Origin: Elymus sibiricus
Taxonomy: Eukaryota; Streptophyta; Magnoliopsida; Poales; Poaceae
Assembly: GCA_039707655.1 (NCBI GenBank)
Contig: CM077671.1
Coordinates: forward strand, 370,823,220-370,887,219
Direction of reading: 5' to 3'
Length of the DNA: 64,000 bases
The notes under the pieces were generated by a model. It was not told the DNA's origin, ran no database searches, and worked only from the letters and a program-made list of their open reading frames with translations. Shown here piece after piece: positions 1 through 8,960 of the stretch (within the stretch, counting starts at the first letter, position 1; every line of letters begins with the position of its first letter). A program made the translations under genes and the position numbers.

Positions 1-1
1 A

Positions 2-82
2 TACCGAGAGGCCGTAGGACATTCGCATGGTCATGTTCTCCCACCACCAGAAAACCATCATGGTGAGAACTCCGACAGCTAG
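2..82 (+). CDS. Possible C-terminal tail of an unknown gene, cut by window edge
   Basis: An open frame enters from the left edge and ends at a TAG at 80-82. It gives 26 residues, rich in His, Pro and Asn, ending in a Gly-Glu-Asn-Ser-Asp-Ser tail. The T-rich sequence that follows (83-270) reads like a plant 3' UTR. No domain can be seen and the family is not recognised. The evidence is only the open frame plus the UTR-like context, so a chance frame remains possible. Confidence 0.3.
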   Translation, partial: YREAVGHSHGHVLPPPENHHGENSDS

Positions 83-705
83 AAACTTGCCGTCCCTTCA
101 ACTTCGTTACAAAGCTACTGGTGTTCCTTGTGTTTGTGTATGTGGAACTGGACAGGTGTTTGTGTTTATGTATGCAGTGAGCACATATTTCTCTACTTAC
201 TAACTTGGGTTTGACCGGAATGAAATCTTGTACTGATACTTTTCAGCCTGTCAAACTTATATAGTATATCGCCGCACAATTGGCAACACTACTAACAAGC
301 AGAGCACGGAAACAACCATTAGCTGGGGATGAAACACCTGCTTGGCCAATCAGAACTTCACAGCAACAGAACATTTCACACTCCCTTCAAAATACACACA
401 TGAATGTGCAGAAAAAAAAAACAGACTTGACGAACAACCACTGCCACTTCATGCTACTCTGCTGAAATGAACTGAATACAAAATTCCAGGAGCTGCTGGG
501 ACGTATCGTCACATTCTCCCCAAAGTGATCTCCTAAATCTAATACTGCCGCAGTCTTTCTCAAAAACTGTTGAAACCAGAATGTCACTTCTGAATGTAGG
601 CTTATACACTTATACTATGGCAATTCCCAATCTTGTTCTCTACAAAAAGTTGTAGAACAGTGGTATGCATAAAATGTGATTGATTAGGTCTAAGCTTAGC
701 ATTAG
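83..705. other. Non-coding stretch, UTR-like then nondescript
   Basis: No convincing coding frame is visible here. The first 200 bases are T-rich like a plant 3' UTR. The rest is AT-rich with an A run at 412-421. Short frames on both strands have no recognisable domain. Confidence 0.5.
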
Positions 706-1404
706 CTATGCCTTGTCTCCTTTTTTTTAGCAAAAGAGGGCTCGCCCCTCCGATTTCATTAACGAAACCATCAGCCGGAAGAACCACAAATTTCTAGCCC
801 GAGCTACAAACCAGCAACTACAAGTTCTAAAGAGATCTACTTATTACAAGTTTCACCAGATAGAACATATCTTCGTCTAGTCCAAAAGGACGCTAGATAA
901 GCAAAGCTAAGAGCAGAAAAGAAGCAACAGCCGATAGATCCTAGATAACATTGAGGCCACAGACAGGCGATGAGCTCCAGCAGCTAGGAAAAGCATAGTC
1001 GAACTTCAAGCAGATCCTTTCGTTAGCCACCAAGCCTTAGCTTCAAGCAGATCCCTTCGTCAGCCACCAAGCCTTAGCACAGCTGGCCTCCATCCTTGAG
1101 CCGCTCGATAAACTTCACTTGCCACCTGTTCGACCAGTCTTGCCCCCAACGCCAGCAGTTTTTTATCTGGGTTTTTTTTCTGCAAAATAGACCAATCCAC
1201 AATCTAGTTACTAACCATTTTCACCAGGATCATAATATCATGATTTTTTTTCCTGAAAATAATATCATTCCTGTATTTTCATATCGACCAAAACATAGCA
1301 GATATTCTAAGCACGACAAGACTCATGTCAGTTTTCTGAAATGTCTTGAGCCAAACATTCAAGCATTCATCCAGATTCACTGGAGTTGATCTATGCCTTG
1401 TCTC
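706..1404 (-). mobile_element. 5'-truncated LINE with 14-bp target-site duplication
   Basis: A perfect 14-bp direct repeat, CTATGCCTTGTCTC, lies at 706-719 and 1391-1404. Directly inside the left copy is a T run (721-729), which is the poly(A) tail of a minus-strand insertion. It is followed by sequence resembling the 3' end of grass LINEs. The inserted body (about 720-1390, 671 bp) has no complete reverse-transcriptase frame, as expected for a LINE copy truncated at its 5' end. Tail, orientation and long target duplication together make target-primed LINE insertion the best reading. The subfamily is not known. Confidence 0.75.
1004..1077. repeat. Two tandem 37-bp units inside the LINE
   Basis: Two adjacent copies (1004-1040 and 1041-1077) begin CTTCAAGCAGATCC and end CCACCAAGCCTTAG. 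They differ at two positions. This is a local duplication within the LINE 3' region. Confidence 0.85.
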
Positions 1405-1540
1405 TTACAGTATCTATCTGATATCATCCCCTGCCACAAACCATCTTAATTTTCAATTTTCCATACCCATCCATCTAATACCGAGCAAGCATAAATAAGG
1501 GTTTGGCAGCCAATTAACAAGATGATATATATGAGTGTTA

Positions 1541-1789
1541 GCCTTGTTCAATCTATTTTATTAAAAGGTTCTTTAGAAATAACAAAGACATCATATATTA
1601 TGCGATGTTGCTTAAGCTGGACCTCAATAACACTAATTTACCCTGCCAAGTATCCAACTTGTTTTCTACTTTATCCTTGCTTTTCCTCTAACCATTGTTT
1701 CTAATATTAGTGTTTTGAATAGAAGTCCCCAAATATTTCACTGGTTGATACCCTTGAGCACAAGTAATAATTCTTTCATATACTTCACG
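1541..1789 (-). pseudogene. Older LINE reverse-transcriptase remnant
   Basis: Read on the minus strand from about 1789, the frame carries the pattern following the catalytic core in plant L1-type reverse transcriptases: a Cys-x-x-Gly-Tyr-x-Pro stretch, the motif KYLGTSI, then KLDTWQGKL, and later YMMSLL. At least three stops interrupt it (after NIRNNG, after SNIA and after LLIK), so it is dead. It lies outside the target duplication of the LINE at 706-1404 and is therefore a separate, older insertion. The start and end are not defined. Confidence 0.65.
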
Positions 1790-2207
1790 GTTAGCCTGAG
1801 CGTCTCAGAAATAAACAATTTCATTTTAGGAAAGCAATCTTCAGACCCGAAAATTGTTTAGAACAGCAAGGATACAATCAGCCCGGGCATCTCCAAAACA
1901 AACAATTTCAGTTTTATGAAGCAATCTTCGGACCCCCGAAGAATGTTCAAAACAGGAAGCAAGGATACTATCTAATGAGCTGATGCAGTAAACGGTTACG
2001 AACAAACACAATTGAAGATCTAAAATTGACCAACTAATTACCACTAGATGCCTAGAACAGAAATACATAATAGTGGATCCCTGGTAGAAGCAAGCAATCA
2101 ACGACAAGCCCCCATATATCATGATCAAGCAACATCACAATAAACTGCAGCCGCTGTGCCAATTAAGGAATTGAGAACCTGGGACGCCGCCATGGACATC
2201 TCGACAG
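1790..2207. other. 3' flank of the F-box gene, no gene seen
   Basis: This AT-rich stretch lies between the LINE remnant and the stop of the minus-strand F-box gene. Part of it is presumably the 3' UTR of that gene. A loose repeat, a phrase containing AGCAATCTTC, occurs near 1830 and 1920. No coding frame is convincing. Confidence 0.5.
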
Positions 2208-3095
2208 CTAGGATAAACAGGCTTCGATCGTAGGTGGCCACGGCTGCTGGTAGGCGTACTCCGTGGCGTGGCGCTTGTTCCTGAGCGCCGCATACTCCCC
2301 GTCGCCGGGCAAGACGGAAGAGGAGAACTCGACGGCGTCCTTGTCCAGAGTAAGAACATTGTTGTCTCTGGCCGTCCAGTAGGCGAACCCGTCGTCGCTC
2401 CCTGCGAAGTAGACGATGATACCCAATCCGCCGCAGTGTGCAGTGCTGCTGTGTCCGTCCCTGACGACACGATGCCCACGGCGATAGACGACGCACGTCA
2501 CCCTGAAATTTGACATGCTGAAGCGTGTGCCGGTGCCCTCGCCATCAAGGAGGAAGGCGCCTAGGAAATCGCAGTCGCGGAACCACGCCGAATGAGGGAT
2601 CTGCTTGTAGCGCCGCGCCAGAGGGTCGCAGACGAGGAGCTTCGTGTCAATCTTCGCGTCGTCGACGAGGAGGAGGATGCCGCCCCGGCTATCCACGAGC
2701 TCCCAACAACGACCCCCAAATTCCCCCCGCGGGAGGAGGTCGAGCGCCAGATTCCAGCGCGGGGAGGAGGGGACGAAGACAGGGTTACGGCCAGGCGGAC
2801 GCGGGTGCTGGTGGCGCGCGTCGACGCGGTAGCTGCCGACGACGTGGGCGGACGACGCGTCATGGAGAGAGTCAAACCGGCGAAGGAAGCCGCCGCCGTC
2901 GCCCGCGATCACGCGGCGCCAGCGCCTGCACGCGTACACCGCGCGGACGAGGTGCAAATGCGAGGGGAGGCGCAGGAATACCAACTCGAGAAGCTTGTCG
3001 TGGACGACGTCAATCTCGGCCGGCAGCGGAGCCCCCCTCCGGGCATTCTTGCGGTGGCAGCGACGGCGGCCGTCCCCTATGGCCGCCCCGACCAT
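2208..3095 (-). CDS. F-box protein, grass-expanded type
   Basis: An uninterrupted 295-codon frame. Residues about 30-70 match an F-box: DKLLELVFLRLPSHLHLVRA, then a Cys-Arg-Arg-Trp-Arg motif. F-box proteins recruit substrates to SCF ubiquitin ligases through SKP1. Downstream there is a basic segment and a long C-terminal part of the kind seen in grass single-exon F-box families, with KLLVCDPLARRYKQIP at mid-protein, DDGFAYWTARDN and a terminal WPPTIEACLS. The ATG at 3095 gives a basic N-terminus before the F-box and is the first usable start. GC content is high, as usual for grass intronless genes. The substrate is unknown. Neighbours are transposons on both sides, so expression cannot be inferred. 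No stop or frameshift is visible. Confidence 0.8.
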   Translation of the reverse strand: MVGAAIGDGRRRCHRKNARRGAPLPAEIDVVHDKLLELVFLRLPSHLHLVRAVYACRRWRRVIAGDGGGFLRRFDSLHDASSAHVVGSYRVDARHQHPRPPGRNPVFVPSSPRWNLALDLLPRGEFGGRCWELVDSRGGILLLVDDAKIDTKLLVCDPLARRYKQIPHSAWFRDCDFLGAFLLDGEGTGTRFSMSNFRVTCVVYRRGHRVVRDGHSSTAHCGGLGIIVYFAGSDDGFAYWTARDNNVLTLDKDAVEFSSSVLPGDGEYAALRNKRHATEYAYQQPWPPTIEACLS

Positions 3096-3683
3096 ATCCT
3101 AGCAGATGGAATGGAAGGTTGTGTGGAAGATGTTGGGAGGAATGGAACCAACCACACGAACGCGCTCTCGCTTGGGATCTCAAGTAGAGGGCGAAATCGG
3201 ATTCGGGAGTTTGGGTTCGGAGGGGGGAGAGTAGGGAAGACTAGTGCAAGACTTTTGTACAGCAACCCAAAGCTGCATTCATGGCCATGAAAGGAAAGGG
3301 GGGTGGGTGGGTGTGAGGCTGGCAGGTATTGTCAGAGCGCCAATTCTACAACAGGTAATGTTTATCGGCTGGGTACTACTACGAACATGTTCAAAAGTTT
3401 TTGAATCTGTCCCGGCGCTCATTCTTTCGTCTATTCCAGTGAGATGGATTCAAAACTACGGCGGATAAACATCCCAAAACTGATCCGCGGAGCGCCAATG
3501 TCGTCCCCTTGCAGGCGACCTACGTGAAAACGTAGCCGCCGGGCCAACCACCTCCTCCCTAACCCTTCCCCACCTCGCCGCCGCCGTCAGGCGCCGTCTG
3601 GGCGCTTCGTTCTTTCCTCTCGCGAGGGCTGGGTTACACGGGGCTGCTCGGCCAAGGAGATGCTCGGGTGGGAATTGGGGATC
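3096..3683. other. 5' flank of the F-box gene, no gene seen
   Basis: This interval must hold the promoter and 5' UTR of the minus-strand F-box gene, but no clear TATA element could be placed. The distal half is GC-rich with only short frames lacking domains. Confidence 0.4.
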
Positions 3684-4981
3684 TAGGGATGCGTTTGGTA
3701 GGCTGCATAGCACTCAACCAACCCCGGACGGGATGAAAATGGATCGTTTGGTTGCGTGCAAGCAGGCCTGGCTTGCATCGACACGAAACTTAAAGCATCC
3801 TAGAGCTTGGCTCGCTGGGAACAATCGAATCGGCCGTTTCCAGCGAGTCAGGTTGAGTCGGGCACAAAAGCAAGACGCGGCGTATGGCATGGTGTAGGGG
3901 GGTCGTTCTGAGATGGTGAGAGGGGGAAATCGGCGGAGGCGGGATGGAACGAAATATACCCTCACCACCCCCATTTACTCTCTCACCGCTGGCTCTAGGA
4001 CAAGCCCTCCTCTGTTATTGTCACCGACCGGCGACGACTCAGATCTGCGGCTATGACGATGACGCAACAACACTTCCCAGCAGCGGCAGCTGCTTCTCCC
4101 CTTCTTCTCCGACTCTGCCTGGTCATCCTCGTCTCCGTCATGTCTCCCCCGACCCCAAAGCTGGTAAGCTATCACCTCCCCCTCCTTCGTTAGGTCATTC
4201 AATAGGACCGTTTAGGGTCGATTGCGCCATCACTAACCATAGGCATCTAGTTGTGGATGTTGCTTAGGTTGTGATGAACGGATGAAGCATCTAGTTCAGG
4301 CAGCAGCGCTGATAGCTGTGGTTCGGTCCTGGATCATGTTGGTCCATAAGAGAGTTGTTCATCGGAATGACAAACCTCTCATTCGGTATGGTCCGATGTT
4401 AATCCGGAATCATGAGAGAATAGCGAACTACATCTACAATTGTAACGACACAGAGGCTATGTGGATGCTTCGAATGAAAAGAGCATCTTTTGTCAGGATT
4501 GTGCAGACGTTCAGGAGCAGGGGGCTGCTAGAAGATAGCATCCACACCACTATGGAAGAGCAAGTAGCCATGTTCCTTCATATTATTGGTCATAACAAGA
4601 GATTCAGGGTTGCACACAACACCTTCGGGAGATCAGCGGAGACTATCTCCAGGTACTTCAAGCAAGTGTTGTATGTTATTGGGGAACTCAGAGGAGAGAT
4701 GATCGTGTCACCAACTGGTCGGACTCCACCAAGATTCGCACTAGCCGAAGATTGTATCCATACTTCAAGATGAGCACTAACAGTATGTAGTTCATGGTTT
4801 TATATGCATGTATGGTTCAAGGTGAGCACTAACACAATCTTGTAATGCCATTTCAGGATTGCATTGGGGCAATAGATAGTACTCATGTCACTGCCAGAGT
4901 GCCGAGGTCACAATCCACAGGATAAAGTTGGAGTAAGCACTACACAAGCCATAATGTGCTTGTTGTTGCTACTTTTGTAGA
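3684..4981 (+). mobile_element. PIF/Harbinger DNA transposon, truncated on the right
   Basis: The left part (from about 3684) has terminal sequence with GTTTGGTTGCGTGCAAGC and CGACACGAAACTTAAAGCAT. It resembles the left end of the second Harbinger-like element at 35911. A broken transposase gene follows at 4282-4981. At 4982 the element is cut by the LTR of retroelement B, and the rest of the transposase is not found on the far side, so the right half is lost. The exact left end and any 3-bp target duplication could not be fixed. Confidence 0.6.
4282..4981 (+). pseudogene. PIF/Harbinger transposase, broken and incomplete
   Basis: The first 160 codons match the N-terminal half of plant Harbinger transposases: the block EEQVAMFLHIIGHNKRFRV, then a Glu-Thr-Ile-Ser-Arg-Tyr-Phe motif and VLYVIGEL. 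A frameshift near 4730 is needed to reach a Tyr-Pro-Tyr-Phe-Lys stretch at about 4755-4769. A small intron follows, to the AG at about 4855-4856. The next exon starts DCIGAIDSTHV, which contains the first catalytic Asp of the DDE domain. Then come a TAG and a KHYTSHNVL segment before the LTR of element B cuts the gene. The expected intron donor reads AT rather than GT. The second Asp and the Glu are absent, so no active enzyme can be made. Confidence 0.75.
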
Positions 4982-5881
4982 TGCGTTGGGTTTTTCCCCG
5001 AAGAGGAAATGATTGATGTAGAAGAGTAGTAACAAGTATTTCTCTCAGTGAGCACGCAATCAACCGTCGATAGTTACTGCACAAGCAAAAGCAAATACTT
5101 GCACCCAACACGGGCAAGAGGATTGCCAATCCCCTTGTACTCGTTAATTACAAGGATCAATTCTAGTAGTGATAGATAGATAAAATACAAAATAAATAAA
5201 AGGAAAATAAATTGCAGCAAGTAAATGGAGCTTAGGTAAATACGTGGAATAGACCCGGGGGGCATAGTTTTCACTAGAGGCATCTCCCTCAAGAAAATAG
5301 CATACGACTGATAAACAAATTACTGTTGGGCAATTGATACAAAAGCGCATAGTTATGATGTTATTCCTGGCAGCAATCATGCATATAGGCATCACTTCTA
5401 TGACAAGTAGACCGAAACGATTCTGCGTCTACTACTATTACTCCACTTTGAGAGCGCTTCTATGCTTGTCTCTCTAGGTATTAAGTTCATAACAAACAGA
5501 GTAACACATTAAGTAAGATGTCATGATGTAGACAAAGTATGATAAACAATATGTTCAGACATCGTTGTTTTATCCTTAGTAGCAACAATACAAATACATG
5601 CCTCGCTACCCTTATGTCGGACACCGCAAGATTGAACCTACTACTATGCACCGCTCCCTTTGAAGATCTATTCATCCAATTGGCCAAAGAAGACTCATAG
5701 ATCGGAAAGCATACATAGCTATAATAATCATGCATAATAAAGTTCAGAAAAGACTCAATTAGTTTCAATGAATAATCGAATCGTAAACCCACAATGCATC
5801 GGATCATGACAAACACACCCCAAAAGAATATTACAATTGGTAGATCTCCAAGAAGACCGAGGAGAACATGGTATTGAAGAT

Positions 5882-5934
<53 letters not shown>

Positions 5935-6043
5935 AGCTACTAGCTATGGACCCATAGGTCTATCGTGAACTACTCATACATCATCATGGAGGCAACAAGG
6001 TTGATGTAGATGGCCTCCATGATCGATTCCCCCTCCGACAGAG
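4982..6043 (-). mobile_element. Element B: 3' LTR, first part (interrupted by element A)
   Basis: Starts TGCGTTGGG and reads as a minus-strand LTR of a Sabrina-like Triticeae gypsy family (name from memory). It breaks at 6043 in CAGAG, the target duplication of element A, and resumes at 27277. The two parts sum to about 1.5 kb and end ...GACGTATCA at 27725. A (GA)n tract sits at about 5886-5931. There is no coding capacity, as expected of an LTR. Confidence 0.7.
5886..5931. repeat. (GA)n microsatellite
   Basis: About 23 uninterrupted GA units inside the LTR of element B. A shorter tract stands at the related place in the left LTR of element A (about 20173-20207). Confidence 0.95.
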
Positions 6044-7120
6044 TGATGTCTACTACGCAACCTTCTTCTTGTAGACTCGTGTTGGGCCTCCAAGCGCAGA
6101 GTTTTGTAGGACAGTAGCAAATTTCCCTCAAGTGGATGACCTAAGGTTTATCAATTCGTGGGAGGCGTAGGATGAAGATGGTCTCTCTCAAACAACCCTG
6201 CAACCAAATAACAAAGAGTCTCTTGTGTCCCCAACACACCCAATACAATGGTAAATTGTATAGGTGCACTAGTTCGGCGAAGAGATGGTGATACAAGTGT
6301 AATATGGATGGTAGATATAGGTTTTTGCAATCTGAAAATATAAAAACAGCAAGGTAACTAATGATAAAAGTGAGCACAAACGGTATTGCAATGCTTAGAA
6401 ACAAGGCCTAGGCTTCATACTTTCACTAGTGCAAGTTCTCTCAACAATACTGACATAGTTGAATCATATGTAAATCCCTCACGTGCGACAAAGAGTGACG
6501 GGGGGATAACCCCGGGGTAGCCTCAGCCGACTCCTTCAACTTTTCAAAACGACCGCAGGACGAGCCGCCTCCCCCTGCGGTCCGGCTCCGCACGATCCGG
6601 CTCCACCAATCGGCCGGCTAGGGGTCGCGCGGCCGGCTACACCAATCGGCCGGCTAGGGGCGGAGACGCTTAGCCCCCTAGCCGGCGGTACTGCAGGTAC
6701 TACTGTCAGAGCACGCGTGGCTACAGAGGCCCCCGTCGCATCGGGGGTCAGCGCCCGCATGGCCACAGTGAGGCGACAGTGCCTCTGACTCTGGCCGACT
6801 GCGACCTGGCGAACGGCACAGTGCCGGCCTGCCCTCAACCACTCCATTACCTGTCCCGGCATGGCTACAGTGCGGCCGGCCGTACTGCTGACCGCACCCG
6901 GCTACCACAAGACGACGCCCCGAAGGACGATCCGTGACGCGACGAGACGGGCACAGGGGCCCGCCGGGCGGGTCCCCTCCGGCTCCCGACGGGACCCCGC
7001 AGCCGGCGGGCCCTACCAGCGACGAGACGCCTCAGCCGGGGGCCCCATGGCCGACTAGACAGACCGCCAGCTGGGGCCCTCCGAAGCCTTCTACTCATAT
7101 TGTATTCCGGGGGGTTGGCC

Positions 7121-7127
7121 TATAAAA
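7121..7127 (+). promoter_or_regulatory. TATA box of element C 5' LTR
   Basis: TATAAAA between GGCC and CCCCCC, about 30 bases ahead of the 43-bp tandem units. It is the likely core promoter for gag-pol. The 3' LTR has the same box at 19148. Confidence 0.65.
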
Positions 7128-7152
7128 CCCCCCGGAGCTCCCCCATGCAAAA

Positions 7153-7281
7153 GGGACCTCTCCTCCGATAGCACACACCCACGTAGAGAGGCAGAGGGAC
7201 CTCTCCTCCGATAGCACACACCCACGTAGAGAGGCAGAGGGACCTCTCCTCCGATAGCACACACCCACGTAGAGAGGCAGA
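7153..7281 (+). repeat. Three 43-bp tandem units in the LTR
   Basis: Units start at 7153, 7196 and 7239 and are essentially identical. The 3' LTR carries the same three units from 19180. They lie just downstream of the TATA box, so they would be in the transcript leader. Confidence 0.9.
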
Positions 7282-7533
7282 GAGGGCAAGCTAGACCCTT
7301 CTTCCTCCTCTAGCCATACAGCTCAAGGAGCACCATTGTAACCCCCTTTGGTTCATCAACCAGACCGGCAGGACTAGGGGTATTACCTCCCACGGAGGGC
7401 CCCGAACCTGGGTACATCGCGTGTCCCTCACCGTTTGTGCCTAATCCCGTTCCCGGAGCCCGTCGGCGTCCTTCGCCCCCAACCACTCTCGATAAGCCAC
7501 CCCATGGCATCTGTCGTGAGAAAACGACGACAG

Positions 7534-7552
7534 TTGGCGCCCACCGTGGGGC
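7534..7552 (+). other. Element C primer-binding site
   Basis: TTGGCGCCCACCGTGGGGC starts two bases after the LTR end. It fits a primer site complementary to a tRNA 3' end. The same site, with one change, stands behind the LTR of element E (57886). Confidence 0.8.
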
Positions 7553-7619
7553 CGACCGCGGCGCCGGCCGGAGTCACGCGGAAATCCTTGGCGGCAGGCT
7601 TCCCACCTACGACACGCCG

Positions 7620-8960
7620 GCCGCCAACCTGAGGGCCGCCCACGTAGCCTACGCCGACCTCGCCGGCCTAGAGGGCAAAGAGCGAGAGCTGCAGGATCGA
7701 AACATCCAAGACCTCATCGCCACCGCCAACGCCCAGCAGGCCCGGCTCGACAGCATCAATGCCGGCTCTGAAATCCCCGTCCCCGAGGGGGACGCTCCGC
7801 CTACTGCTGCCCAGCGTCGGCCGGTCCAGCAGGCCTCTTCCCCTCGCGGCTCTGGCCGGCGGGGCGCTGGGTCTCACAACGGACGCACCCGGCTGCGAGA
7901 CGAGCAGCCGACACAACGATGCTCCAGCTGGCGGCAGCCGGCGCAGCCGGGACCATACCCCGCCCCCGCGGCGGGAACGCGCCCGCTCGCCTGCCCCGAT
8001 TGTTCGTCCCGAGCTCGCTGCTCGGCTCGGCCCGCGCGTCCCGCGGAGTGAGAACGACGCTCGGACCCGCATCGAGCGGCTAGCACACTCGGACCTCCTC
8101 GAGGAGGAGGGCTCGATCGGCACGGCGTGCTTCGGCCCCCGGATTCGCAACGAGCCGTTCCCAGCCGGCTTCACTCTCCCTCGTGACACCCCGAAGTACA
8201 ACGGCTCCGCCAAGCCGGAGGATTGGCTGGTCAACTACACCACCACGGTCGGCATTGTCAGGGGGGAACAAGCGCGTAGCCGTGCGCTACGCCCCCCTAA
8301 TGTTGACCGGCTCGGCCCGGACCTGGCTTAACAGCCTGTCGGCCGGCCGCATCAACACCTGGACGGACTTCGAGGAAGCGTTCGTCCGCAACTTCACCGG
8401 CACCTACAAGCGGCCCGACCGGCCCCGCGAGCTGGCCATGTGTGTCCAGGGGCCGGAGGAGCCCCTCCGCGACTACCTCATGCGCTGGACCGAGCTCCGC
8501 AACTCCTGCGAGGGAGTGCACGAGGTGCAGGCCATCCAGTATTTCATCGAGGGTTGCCGCGACGGCACCCACCTCAAGCACAAGCTCTTGTGCTCCGAGC
8601 TGGCTACCCTGGCGGACCTGATGGCCAAGGCGGACAAGTACGCCACGGCCGACTCCGCAATGCGGATGAAGGTTACCACGCCAGCCAAGCCAACTCCGCC
8701 GCCTGCCACGCCGCGGGTGGCCGCCGACAACCGACAGCAGCAGAACAACAAACGCAAGCCCGACTAGCCGGATCCCCGCTACGGGAGCCGGCAGGTCGCC
8801 ACCATCGAAGAGGAGCAACCGACTGCCCAGGCCCCCAGCCAGCGCCAGCGCACCGGCAAGGCCGCGTGGCAGCCCAAGCTTACCTTCGAGCAGATGCTCG
8901 ACCTACCCTGCAAGCACCACTCCGGGGCCAAACCGGCCACCCATACACTCCGGCAGTGCA
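7620..8960 (+). pseudogene. Gag region of element C, frameshifted
   Basis: A coiled, Glu/Arg-rich N-terminal part (about 7620-7800) is followed by a Pro/Arg-rich linker. The conserved retrotransposon gag core includes WLVNYTT, then VAVRYAPLMLTGSARTWLN, FVRNFTGTYKRP and IEGCRDGTHLKHKL at about 8220-8590. At least two frameshifts are needed: one between about 7830 and 7910, and one in the G6 run near 8260. A TAG at 8765-8767 interrupts the frame that then runs unchanged into protease. A CxxH-type cysteine motif (CKHHSG...HTLRQC) follows near 8910-8960. Gag would form the virus-like particle. Confidence 0.8.

Larger units (their letters stand above)
6496..7532 (+). repeat. Element C 5' LTR
   Basis: 1037 bp, TG...CA. 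It opens with an inverted repeat GGGGATAACCCC. It contains a TATA box at 7121 and three 43-bp tandem units at 7153, 7196 and 7239, each starting GGGACCTCTCC. It ends AACGACGACA, directly before the primer site. Confidence 0.93.

Noticed and set aside
2525..3290. Plus-strand frames over the F-box gene
   Set aside because: They lie opposite a well-supported minus-strand F-box frame and are Arg/Gly-rich composition shadows.
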